Notes: generated by a model from the letters alone, not told the origin. A DNA stretch of 64,000 bases from Sulfurimonas sp. (GCA_030949825.1 JAUZSC010000007.1:62001-126000), one strand, 5' to 3'. Shown: positions 11,421-20,136, counted from the stretch's first letter. Numbers and translations: made by a program.

Positions 11421-12791
11421 ATTTTTCCTTTGTGACCCAACTTCGTAAGCCTATGTTATCAAATGTAAAGGTTTCTATCTCGAAACCTTTTTCTTTAAGC
11501 GAATGCATTAATTTTAATTTATTAAATGTCTGTACATAAAATAAAAAATAACCTCCACCACCTGCGCCAAGTAGTTTTCCACCTAATGCACCATTGCTAA
11601 GAGCATATTCATATATTTCATCCAAGTAAGGCGTTGTTATTTTTGAAGAAAAATTCTTTTTTACACTCCAAGCTTTGTGAAGGAGTTCACCAAAATCATC
11701 AAGTCTTCCCTTTAAGCAAACGAGACTTCATCTCTGTAGCAATTTCTTTTGAAATTTGTGCGAATTCTTGTGCCTTTTCTTTATTCATATTCAACTTTTG
11801 ATCTTCATGAATATTACCTGAGTTATGTGTAATGCCAGAATAACAAAGAATTAAAGAGTCTTCTAGTTCATTTACTATGCTATCTGAAATTCTAAGAGGA
11901 TTAACTATATTGTCATCATCTTTAAATTCCATAAAGTTAAAACCACCAAAGACTGTTGCGTATTGATCTTGCCAGCCACCTGCTAATCCTAGTTCAACTC
12001 TTTCTGCATGAAAAGCAAGTTCGGCTATCTCATAATCAGTAAATTTATTTTCTCTAAAGTTATTAAAAGACCCTATGATTGCGGGAGAGCTGAACTGCTG
12101 AACCACCAAGACCTGAGCCTACAGGAACATCACTGTATGTATAAAGTTCAAATCCAAAGTCAGGGTTAAGAAGCTTAATCACTGATTTGATTAAATCAAG
12201 CTTTCCGTCAAACTGTAACTCAGATATATCACTATAATTCACTTCTTCATCTAAATCATTAGAAAATATTTTTATCGTGTTGTCTGCTCTTTTTTGTAAA
12301 ATAGCATGCGAGAATTTATTAATCGTTGTGTTGAGCACTACTCCGCACTCTTTATAAAAGTATGTGGTAAGATCTGTTCCGCCACCAGCGAAACTAATTC
12401 TAACGGGAGACTTTGCCTTAGAAATGATTTTTTCTTTTTCATTCCAGTTAATATTTTTATGGGAGACCACCGAGACTAATTCATAGTTTTCATTAAGTAT
12501 AGGAATTATTTTTATTCGAGTATCTAATAGTTTTAAAATATTTTCTCTTGATGCATCTTTATCAAATAAATATACAAAATCTTTAAAAATACATGTTTCT
12601 ATTTTTAAGTTTAAATTCTTTTCAAGTAATAAAATCCTACGAATATCTCCATCAGTAGAACTTCCAATGATTTTTTGCTTATCGTGTATAAAAACTATAC
12701 CTGAATGGTTGTTTTCTATTTTGAGCAAGGCATCTTGGATACTTTCATTTTTGCTAATTAAGTATTGTTCTATTTTCATCATAATGCTCAC
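11410..12791 (-). CDS. CBS-domain-containing GHMP (HddA-like) sugar kinase, frameshifted
   Basis: ORF 12063..12791 has an N-terminal CBS-like pair (GIVFIHDKQKIIGSSTDGDIRRILL; IPILNENYELVSVVSHKNI), then SPVRISFAGGGTDLTTYF and VPVGSGLGGS. ORFs 11699..12109 and 11410..11625 (GALGGKLLGAGGGGYFLFYV) complete the kinase. Confidence 0.7.
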
Positions 12792-12853
12792 TGTTGTACA
12801 TTTTTATATATAGTATCTAAAATAGTGTTTATTTTAAGTTGAAGGACTGAAAT

Positions 12854-12896
12854 TAAAAGCCCTGAGAGTAAACCAAGAGGTTTACTCAGGCTTTTA
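12854..12896 (-). terminator. Long stem-loop 3' of the truncated flagellin
   Basis: taaaagcc(c)tgag(ag)taaacc pairs with ggtttactcaggctttta; located directly after the flagellin-like C-terminus. Confidence 0.55.
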
Positions 12897-12918
12897 GGAA
12901 GAAAAAAGATTAACTAAC

Positions 12919-13258
12919 TTATTGTAGTAATCTCATTACATTTTGTTGCACAGAGTTAGCTTGACTCATAGCATAAGAACCAGACTGCGCTAAAATATTG
13001 TGTTTAGCAAAAGTTGCACTTTCTGCTGCGAAATCAACATCTCTAATGTTTGATTCTGCTGCTGCAACATTTACTTGTGTTACAGAAATATTTCTAACAT
13101 TAGACTCTAGTTTATTTTGAGCCGCACCAAGTGTTGCGCGTAAAGTATCAACTGCTTTGATTCCAACATCAGCATTTTTGATAGCTATTTCTGCAGAACC
13201 TGCACTTGCTACTCCAAAAGTTACACCACCAGCTAAAGCTGATATGTTTGCACTTTCC
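12919..13258 (-). pseudogene. C-terminal flagellin fragment lacking its N-terminal part
   Basis: Minus-strand translation [112 protein letters not shown], with an in-frame TAG just upstream and no N-terminus. Confidence 0.8.
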
Positions 13259-13472
13259 TATGAGATTTTACCAACAATCTCTCTAGTGTTTACTATATGT
13301 TTTTCAAGTATACACTACCGCTTATTATGGATTTTTTCAATACGAAAAACCTAAAAAAAGAAATAAAACATATAAAAAAATTTGATAAGCTACTAGAAAA
13401 AGAGTTATTTAATATCGAAGATATATATGAAAGAAGTTTATTGAAGTTTATTGAACAAAAGTGTTAAAAAAA

Positions 13473-13494
13473 TATAAGAGCCGAAGCTCTTATA
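13473..13494 (-). terminator. Rho-independent terminator of the complete flagellin gene
   Basis: 9-bp stem tataagagc/gctcttata with a 4-nt loop (TTCG on the minus strand), then a T7 run on the minus strand (13466-13472). Confidence 0.85.
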
Positions 13495-13506
13495 AAGCAA
13501 TAATAC

Positions 13507-14343
13507 TTACTGTAGAAGTCTCATGACATTTTGTTGAACAGAGTTAGCTTGACTCATAGCATAAGTACCAGACTGTGCTAAAATATTTCGTTTAGCAAAA
13601 TTTGCGCTCTCTGAGGCAAAATCAACATCACGAATATTAGATTCCGCAGCATTAACATTTACTTGAGTTACAGAAATATTTCTAACTGTTGACTCTAGTT
13701 TATTTTGAGCCGCACCAATAGTTGCACGTCTACCATCCAATGTTTCAATTGCAGTATCCATACGTGCAATTGTAAGTTGCGCAGATGTTTTAGATGAAAC
13801 TGAATTACTTGCGACACTTGCACCAGTAATAGCACTTACACTATTCGTTGCTAATGCAAGAGTTTGCGTCTCATTTGCATATGCACCAACTTGGAATGTA
13901 AAATTACCCGTTGAGGCACCTGTACCATCAAGAAGATTAACACCATTAAATTTCGTTGTATCACTAATGTCTTGAGCCTGATTTAAAAGTGCTGTTACTT
14001 CTTTTTGGATATATGAACGAGAAGTAGTATCTTGTGTATCATTGGCAGATTGAACTGCAAGAACACGAACTCTTTGAAGAATGTTACCATACTCTTCTAA
14101 TGCACCATCAGCCGTTTGAGCTAAAGCAATACCATCTGTTGAATTTTTAATTGCTTGTCCAAGACCTTGAGACTGAGCAGAAAGTTTGTTAGCAATCGCA
14201 AGACCAGATGAATCATCAGCAGAACGATTAATTCTAAGACCAGATGAAAGTGAGTTAAGACTTTTATCGAGTGCAAGATTGTTTTGAGTAGCGTTTTTGA
14301 ATGCATTCATAGCACCAATGTTTGTGTTAATTCTAAATCCCAT
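13507..14343 (-). CDS. Flagellin (short, 278 aa)
   Basis: [54 protein letters not shown] and C-terminal [25 protein letters not shown]. Confidence 0.95.
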   Translation of the reverse strand: MGFRINTNIGAMNAFKNATQNNLALDKSLNSLSSGLRINRSADDSSGLAIANKLSAQSQGLGQAIKNSTDGIALAQTADGALEEYGNILQRVRVLAVQSANDTQDTTSRSYIQKEVTALLNQAQDISDTTKFNGVNLLDGTGASTGNFTFQVGAYANETQTLALATNSVSAITGASVASNSVSSKTSAQLTIARMDTAIETLDGRRATIGAAQNKLESTVRNISVTQVNVNAAESNIRDVDFASESANFAKRNILAQSGTYAMSQANSVQQNVMRLLQ

Positions 14344-14418
14344 AATAAATCCTTTTTGGGTCGAAGCCTTTCGCTTCTAATAAATTTTTATCTTGGCTTC
14401 CTTGCCTTGATACTAAAC

Positions 14419-14445
14419 ATATCGGCAGCTCCAAAAATAACTTTA
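14419..14445 (-). promoter_or_regulatory. Sigma28 (FliA) promoter for flagellin
   Basis: Minus strand TAAAGTTA-N11-GCCGATAT, close to the FliA consensus TAAAGTTT-N11-GCCGATAA, about 75 bp upstream of the flagellin start. Confidence 0.85.
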
Positions 14446-14476
14446 GTAAATTTCTGTTATTTGTTCAATATTTTCT

Positions 14477-15367
14477 TTAATCTTTAAATTTAATTTGCGT
14501 AATCAACATTTTGAAAAACTCTTTAGTCCATATATCAAGCTCTTGTGCATCTGGAATAAATCTAACTGCGTCTTCTTTAGCCGAGTTAATATCTAAATTT
14601 TCTATTCTATCTCTAAGCAGCGTTAGTATAAAATCTTTACCTATGTTTTTAGGTAATTGTACCCCATCTTCATTTTGAAGTTTACAGCTTTGTTGTAGTC
14701 GCGCGTTTAAATGTATTACATCTAGCTCTATATTTTGTGAAATATACCAGACTAAATCATACCAATCTCTTCCCTTTGGTCTTGAAACCCATTTTCTACA
14801 TAAAACAGCATGCATCTTCCCTGCAAATAGTGAGGACATAGTCATACTATTTATCATAAAAGGTCGTGGTGATAAAAGTAATTTTTTCTCTTTTTGAAAA
14901 TTTAATGGTGGGTTTGTATCTACTTCAAATTTTATTTTAACAATTTTATTTTTTGGAAATCTATCTCTAATATCTTTTGGAGCGTTGATTTCTATCATGT
15001 GCTTAAGAGTATTTCCCTTTAAAAAAGCCGATTGTATGCTAGAGTCTTTATTTTTAACAACTACGTCAACTTCAAATCCAAATGAAGCAAGCATCTCAAC
15101 TACAGAAGATTCATAAACAGCTAAATCAAACGCTTCATCTTTTTGAATTAATGAAAAATCTAAATCTTCAGAAAAGCGGGGTAAATCATATAATATTCGC
15201 AGAGCCGTACCACCATAAAACACTGCTTTATCAAAAAAACCTGCATCTGAGAGTCCAAGCAATACTATCTCTTGTAAAATCTCTCTTAGCGCTTCATAAG
15301 CACTATCTTGTGATGATAAGTCATATTTTTGCAACATTTTTAATATTGCAGGATTTGTATTAGACAT
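14477..15367 (-). CDS. AbiEii-type nucleotidyltransferase toxin
   Basis: AVFYGGTALRILYDLPRFSEDLDFSL (GGT...SEDLDF signature). Confidence 0.8.
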   Translation of the reverse strand: MSNTNPAILKMLQKYDLSSQDSAYEALREILQEIVLLGLSDAGFFDKAVFYGGTALRILYDLPRFSEDLDFSLIQKDEAFDLAVYESSVVEMLASFGFEVDVVVKNKDSSIQSAFLKGNTLKHMIEINAPKDIRDRFPKNKIVKIKFEVDTNPPLNFQKEKKLLLSPRPFMINSMTMSSLFAGKMHAVLCRKWVSRPKGRDWYDLVWYISQNIELDVIHLNARLQQSCKLQNEDGVQLPKNIGKDFILTLLRDRIENLDINSAKEDAVRFIPDAQELDIWTKEFFKMLITQIKFKD

Positions 15368-16025
15368 TTTTCTTCCTCTTTTTAATAATCAATACTAAAT
15401 TTTTTAAGATTTTTGAATTATAAGCTATTGCTATCTCATATAAAAGATTTATATCAAGTTTGAATAACTCATACTCTTCCACTCTAAGATCATAGAGTAG
15501 ATAATCCCATAATTTCTTTTGTGAGAGAACTCCAAGTTTTCTTTCACTTTTAAGCTTATCACAAAGAGCTTTTTCTTTCGTAGCTATCAACCTCCCACCC
15601 AGCTTATCATCATATAACCAGTCAACTCCTATGGAAAAAACTTTAAGAGACACTTTTTTATAGCTAAATCTTCCTATTGGCGTTTCATATTTTTTTTTAA
15701 GTCCTAGGGTCGCTGATGTTACTTCATAAACTCTTTCAGGTATTAAACCATAATAGGATAGGGCGTATTCAAACGATATATAAGAGGGGGCGTATAACAT
15801 ATTTGCAGCGGATATTTTATCAACGGGCATAGTTTGATACCTAGGGTTAAAAAAATATATACCGCGTTTGAGTCTTATAATATCTTCTTTCTTCAGCATC
15901 TGAGATATTTTTTCATTTACGTTAGCAAATGATTTTATTAAAATATCTGATAACATTTCATGAGTGAAAACAGTCGTAGCGATTTTGTTCTTAATATCAT
16001 ATATATCCATAGTGTAATCATACAC
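15360..16025 (-). CDS. AbiEi-like antitoxin/transcriptional regulator
   Basis: IIRLKRGIYFFNPRYQT, SYISFEYALSYYGLIPERVYEVTSAT, IATKEKALCDKL; overlaps the toxin start by 8 bp. Confidence 0.75.
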   Translation of the reverse strand: MYDYTMDIYDIKNKIATTVFTHEMLSDILIKSFANVNEKISQMLKKEDIIRLKRGIYFFNPRYQTMPVDKISAANMLYAPSYISFEYALSYYGLIPERVYEVTSATLGLKKKYETPIGRFSYKKVSLKVFSIGVDWLYDDKLGGRLIATKEKALCDKLKSERKLGVLSQKKLWDYLLYDLRVEEYELFKLDINLLYEIAIAYNSKILKNLVLIIKKRKKNV

Positions 16026-16135
16026 AAAATTTCTATAATTATCTTATTTATATATACTTAATCTTTAAAAAGCAGATTTACTATATACAAATCTTTCCAC
16101 TAGATATATTTAAGAGATGACAGAAGAGTTCACTA

Positions 16136-16276
16136 TCACTCATAAATAGTTTTGATGACTTTATAAATCTTTTTGAGAAAGATCATCAAATACCCTATAC
16201 TCATTCTCAATGCTCGAACACAAGGAGAGATTTTTAAAGCTTCTTGTAAAATACTCTCAACAGAACGTTTGTACAT
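16136..16276 (-). pseudogene. Possible 5' remnant of an AAA_14/DUF4143 ATPase
   Basis: Short ORF MYKRSVESILQEALKISPCVRALRMSIGYLMIFLKKIYKVIKTIYE* resembles the start of DUF4143-type ATPases. Confidence 0.3.
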
Positions 16277-16364
16277 TATAAAATCCTAATATTGTAATTT
16301 GCATAAGTAAAGATAGTTTTTTTATATATACTTTCAAGTGAAGAGTATTAAAGTGGGGTTTTAA

Positions 16365-16392
16365 CTATTTATGCCTATAATAACCTAAATAG
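16365..16392. promoter_or_regulatory. Candidate operator inverted repeat upstream of the Phd-like antitoxin
   Basis: ctattta-N14-taaatag perfect 7-bp arms, 15 bp upstream of the antitoxin start. Confidence 0.4.
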
Positions 16393-16407
16393 ACAAAAGG
16401 AACATTT

Positions 16408-16665
16408 ATGCATAGTATTTCCGCTACTGAGATTAAACAAAATTCTATGAGACTTCAAGAAGCTTTACGGGGTGACATACTCATCACAAAAAGAGATAAG
16501 CCTTTTGTAGTTGTAATGGACTATGAAAAATATATAAAAATAAACAGTTCAAATGAAGAATGGACATTTTGGTCAGACAATGAAATAGACAACTTTGGAA
16601 AAATAGCAATAGGACTAAGCAATCATGACTACGATGATGAAGAAGAGGACTATGAAAAATGGTAG
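16408..16665 (+). CDS. Phd/YefM-like antitoxin
   Basis: SATEIKQNSMRLQEALRGDILITKRDKPFVVVMDYEKY; overlaps downstream toxin start. Confidence 0.65.
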   Translation: MHSISATEIKQNSMRLQEALRGDILITKRDKPFVVVMDYEKYIKINSSNEEWTFWSDNEIDNFGKIAIGLSNHDYDDEEEDYEKW

Positions 16666-16980
16666 GACATATATACTACATTAGTATGCCCTACTCTGAC
16701 TTTACAAAAGTCAAGGCAAGACCTGTCCTTGTTTTTCAAATCATTGATAAAAATGATGTTTTAGTTCTACCCCTAACAAGTAACCTAAAACGAGATGGTA
16801 TGCTCATCACAACAGATGACATTCAAGACAGAAGTATTAAAAAAAGATTCTTTCGTGATTGTTCCTAAATTAACAGCTATTGATTCTAGCCTTATCATAG
16901 GAGCGAGATTTATAGCTTCACTTAAAGAAGATAGTTTTATAAAAATTAAAAATGAGCTTTGCTTAAAGTTTAAGTGTTAA
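16659..16980 (+). CDS. PemK/MazF-like toxin with one frameshift
   Basis: ORFs 16659..16868 and 16795..16980 join as ...KARPVLVFQIIDKNDVLVLPLTSN...DDIQDRSIKKDSFVIVPKLTAIDSSLIIGARFIASL if one A is removed from A7 near 16840. Confidence 0.6.
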
Positions 16981-17041
16981 AAAGATAAAAATCTCCAAGA
17001 ACAGATAAAACAAGCTTCACTCAAAGTAAGAGAACCTACAA

Positions 17042-18131
17042 TTATTTTCCAAATTTTAATATTCCCCAGAGTTCTAATGTTCTATCGGGTATGAACCAAG
17101 AGTCTTTTTTATCTATAATTTCATCTTTGTATAATGCATTAAAAGCAGATAGAAGAGCTTGTTTTGAGAGCTTATATTCTTCTAAAATATCTTTTTTATA
17201 AAAATCTACATAATTAGCTACTATCTTAAAAGCTTTCTTCTTGTTAAGTGTTAGATTATCGTAAATCATAGAATAAGCTGTATCTTTTGAGAGGATAATT
17301 TCTCTTAATGTCTCATCTATAAAATCTTTAGTAATTTCTTTTTTCTTATGTACAATATATAATATATGGCATATATGTTGAATCAGCTTGGTTTCGAATC
17401 TAGCTTTATCGATGATATATAAAATTAGATCATCATTAATACGCAAGTGCTTTTGAATATACTCTATGTAATTATTAGTATCAATCCCCTCTAGTTCAAA
17501 ATGTGTAGCCATCTCATACAAAGGTGCTTTATATTTAAAAAGCTCCGTTAAGGTATGTCTCTTGCTCCCCAAGAATATATAAGATATATCCATTTTTGTT
17601 TGCATATACTTTCTCATAATCGCATCTATTTTGACATCTTTTATTTTTGATATTTGTTGAAACTCGTCAATAATTAAAACCACTCCTTTTTCTTCACTCA
17701 TTTTAAACAAGACTTTAAATATATCTTCCATGGCATCTTCAAAGCTTAAGTTCATTATAGATGCAGCTATCTTAGTTTTACCACTAACTCCATCAAATAT
17801 AATCTCGAAGCTTGCTCGTGTAAACATTTTAGAAAGTCTTACTATGGATTGGGCTATGCTTCCTTTTTGTGCTTGGGCTATAGCTTTAAGCAATAAGTTC
17901 GCAAAATCATTTTAGATGTTATTTCAAAGATATCTACATAAATACATAAACTATCTTTATCTTGTCTCATATATTCTTGCATTAAAGAACTTTTTCCAAA
18001 TCTTCTAAGAGAGTATATAAGTAGGTTATTGGATGAGTTGGTAATAGAAAATATTTTACTTAATTCTTGTTTTCTTCCAAAAAATGTTTCTTTAGTTGCA
18101 AACGCTTCATATAAAAAGGGGGGGAATTCAT
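17042..18131 (-). CDS. AAA ATPase (archaeal-ATPase/COG1672-like), frameshifted at a C7 tract and near 17915
   Basis: N-terminal part in a shifted frame: YEAFATKETFFGRKQELSKIFSITNSSNNLLIYSLRRFGKSSLMQEY (P-loop). ORF 17042..17893 carries VVLIIDEFQQIS (Walker B) and ISYIFLGSKRH. Confidence 0.7.
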
Positions 18132-18148
18132 AATTAGTCCTTAAATTT

Positions 18149-19619
18149 GTTTACTTTAGCAAACAATATTACTATATCCATACCTCTCTACACAACTATC
18201 ATCTAAATCTCAATCCCAATAATTTCAACTAATTCATCTCTCATTTTAAAAATATCCTCAACACTAAATTGCCGTAATAAGTCTAATGTTGCTAAATAAC
18301 TTTCTAATCCACTAAGTAAAGCTGGATATGTGAAATCAACACCTCTTTGAATCTGTTTACCACTTAATGATATTAAAAAATCTCGTATTGCCTTTGTATT
18401 ATCACTGTTATCATTTGCAATTTTCCAAATAAGAATACAGGCATTAGAAATGATAAGAAGCCTTTTAAATAGGGCTAGTGGCTCCTTTTGTTGCCACTCT
18501 TCTAAATTAAACCCTGAGGATTTGAGTAGTTTAAAATAGCTTTCTATTTTCCATCTGTAATAATACCACTGCGCTAATGTTTTTGCATCTATCTCTTCAT
18601 CAAAGAGATTAGAAACAAGTAACCACTCTGCTACAACTTCATTTTTATCATTGACTAATCTCTCAACTATAAATCTTAATTTTAGAGTTTTTCCTTTAGT
18701 TCTTTGAAGTTTCCTTTTTCCATTTTTACCTGCTATCATTTTTGTAGCATCTCTTGAGATTGTTATATTGCACTCATTTGCGAATATAGTTACTTTTTTC
18801 TTTTTATAAACTATTTTTTTAACCTCTTTACCAAATGCTAGCTTATCAGCTAATTCTGACTGTTTAATACTTATCGTTTGTTTACTCTTTTCATCATAAT
18901 AATTAACTGTAGAATTCTTCTTACCTCTCAATAAAAAGAGTTGCTTATCTTCATCTAAGCCTCGCATAAAGGCTATGCCATCTGATTCCCTATCAACTAT
19001 ATGAATGATTTTTTTGTCTGTATTTATCGTGTCGCACATATGTTTTGCTCTAACTCTTAGTTCTCCTAAATGAGTTAGATTCATATCTATCTTATCATCA
19101 TATGTTGAGTAAACATTATCTGCTGTTTTAAGGTTATGGTCTAATACTCCTATAGGTTCACCAGTTCTATCACTTGCAGCTATGGCTCCTTGATAGTCAT
19201 AGCCTATTTTCATACATGTATCTTTTCGGTTTTCTGATTTGAGTTCTTTTTTAGAACTATGGTTTTTATAATCTAAATGAGACCAATCTTCTAAGGCTAA
19301 AACATATTTGTCACATTGAGAAACAATCTCTTGTTCTAAATGCTTTTGCAGAGGTTTGTGGAGTTCCTTTATTGTTGCATTTGGATTATTTAAAAATCTC
19401 CAATTGGCTTGAACTTGAGTCATCGGTGGAGTACCAAGCAGTATCTTTAATCCATTTGTAGCTCTCTGTTGAGCATTTATAGCACTCTTTACCATTACAT
19501 CAAATCTTTTTTTAAACGAAGTTCCATATACTCTACTTTTTAGTTCATCCTAGCAATTTTTGAGCCTTTTATTTGTGTAGAGAGCTATGACTATATCATA
19601 ATTAGTTACTAAAGTAAAC
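18149..19619 (-). mobile_element. IS4-family insertion sequence with about 47-bp imperfect terminal inverted repeats
   Basis: 18149..18195 gtttactttag...ctctctacacaa matches the reverse complement of 19573..19619 over equal length, with identical outer 11 and inner 12 bases; encloses a transposase with a YREK signature. Confidence 0.75.
18203..19495 (-). CDS. IS4-family DDE transposase (Tn5/IS50-like)
   Basis: YYYRWKIESYFKLLK fits Y-(2)-R-(3)-E-(6)-K; also IIHIVDRESDGIAFM and ANWRFLNNPNAT. Confidence 0.9.
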   Translation of the reverse strand: MVKSAINAQQRATNGLKILLGTPPMTQVQANWRFLNNPNATIKELHKPLQKHLEQEIVSQCDKYVLALEDWSHLDYKNHSSKKELKSENRKDTCMKIGYDYQGAIAASDRTGEPIGVLDHNLKTADNVYSTYDDKIDMNLTHLGELRVRAKHMCDTINTDKKIIHIVDRESDGIAFMRGLDEDKQLFLLRGKKNSTVNYYDEKSKQTISIKQSELADKLAFGKEVKKIVYKKKKVTIFANECNITISRDATKMIAGKNGKRKLQRTKGKTLKLRFIVERLVNDKNEVVAEWLLVSNLFDEEIDAKTLAQWYYYRWKIESYFKLLKSSGFNLEEWQQKEPLALFKRLLIISNACILIWKIANDNSDNTKAIRDFLISLSGKQIQRGVDFTYPALLSGLESYLATLDLLRQFSVEDIFKMRDELVEIIGIEI

Positions 19620-19672
19620 TATTTTATTTGCTTTTAAAATTTAAATCGAAGAGAAGAAGATTCAGGAAAGTA

Positions 19673-19762
19673 GTGTTTAGATATAATTTCGATTGCGGTT
19701 CTGCTGTAGCTATATGCTCAGCACCAACTGCGCATATAGTTTTAGTAAATCCTAAACCGTAA
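19673..19762 (+). CDS. Candidate 29-aa leader micro-ORF (GTG start)
   Basis: AGGA, 5-nt spacer, GTG; VFRYNFDCGSAVAICSAPTAHIVLVNPKP*. Confidence 0.25.
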   Translation: MFRYNFDCGSAVAICSAPTAHIVLVNPKP

Positions 19763-19777
19763 AGGATAGTGATTTAC
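19745..19777 (+). promoter_or_regulatory. Candidate hairpin sequestering the SD of the 53-aa micro-ORF
   Basis: gtaaatc (19745-19751) pairs with gatttac (19771-19777) just before ATG 19778; TCCT can also pair with the SD AGGA. Confidence 0.4.
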
Positions 19778-19939
19778 ATGTCAAAGATTATAAGACTAAT
19801 CTTAGAAGTCGTTCGCGAAGTACCTAAGTATTTCGCAACGATTAAAACACCGAGAGGGGACAAACCGCTCTCATATGTAAATTATAACATAAAATACTCA
19901 GAAAATTTAAAACTAATTTTACATAAGAATACTTTTTAA
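19778..19939 (+). CDS. Candidate 53-aa small protein
   Basis: SD-like AAAGGA then ATG; MSKIIRLILEVVREVPKYFATIKTPRGDKPLSYVNYNIKYSENLKLILHKNTF*. Confidence 0.35.
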   Translation: MSKIIRLILEVVREVPKYFATIKTPRGDKPLSYVNYNIKYSENLKLILHKNTF

Positions 19940-19978
19940 GTAAAATAATATTACTAAAGTAATTAAAAGGCTACACAA

Positions 19979-20041
19979 ATGAAAACAATTACACTTAAAG
20001 CAGATGATAAATTCATAAAAAAGCATCGCATGTCTCAGTGA
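19979..20041 (+). pseudogene. Truncated antitoxin-like N-terminus
   Basis: MKTITLKADDKFIKKHRMSQ*; the MKTITLKADDKF start resembles small RelB/RHH-type antitoxins, but the ORF ends after 20 codons. Confidence 0.35.
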
Positions 20042-20049
20042 ATCAGAAC

Positions 20050-20117
20050 TTATATCTATTAATTTACTCGACCAATATATCCATTAAAATTGACATCCAT
20101 TAAATTAATAGATATAA
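20050..20117. repeat. 17-bp perfect inverted repeat upstream of the second ATPase
   Basis: ttatatctattaattta (20050-20066) and taaattaatagatataa (20101-20117), 34-nt spacer. Confidence 0.8.
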
Positions 20118-20136
20118 TTACTCTAAAGGATTTTTA

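Noticed and set aside
14121-14306. ORF 14121..14306 (-)
   Set aside because: Alternate frame of flagellin.
18139-19629. Target-site duplication of the IS4 element
   Set aside because: Flanks ccttaaattt and tattttattt do not form a convincing direct repeat.
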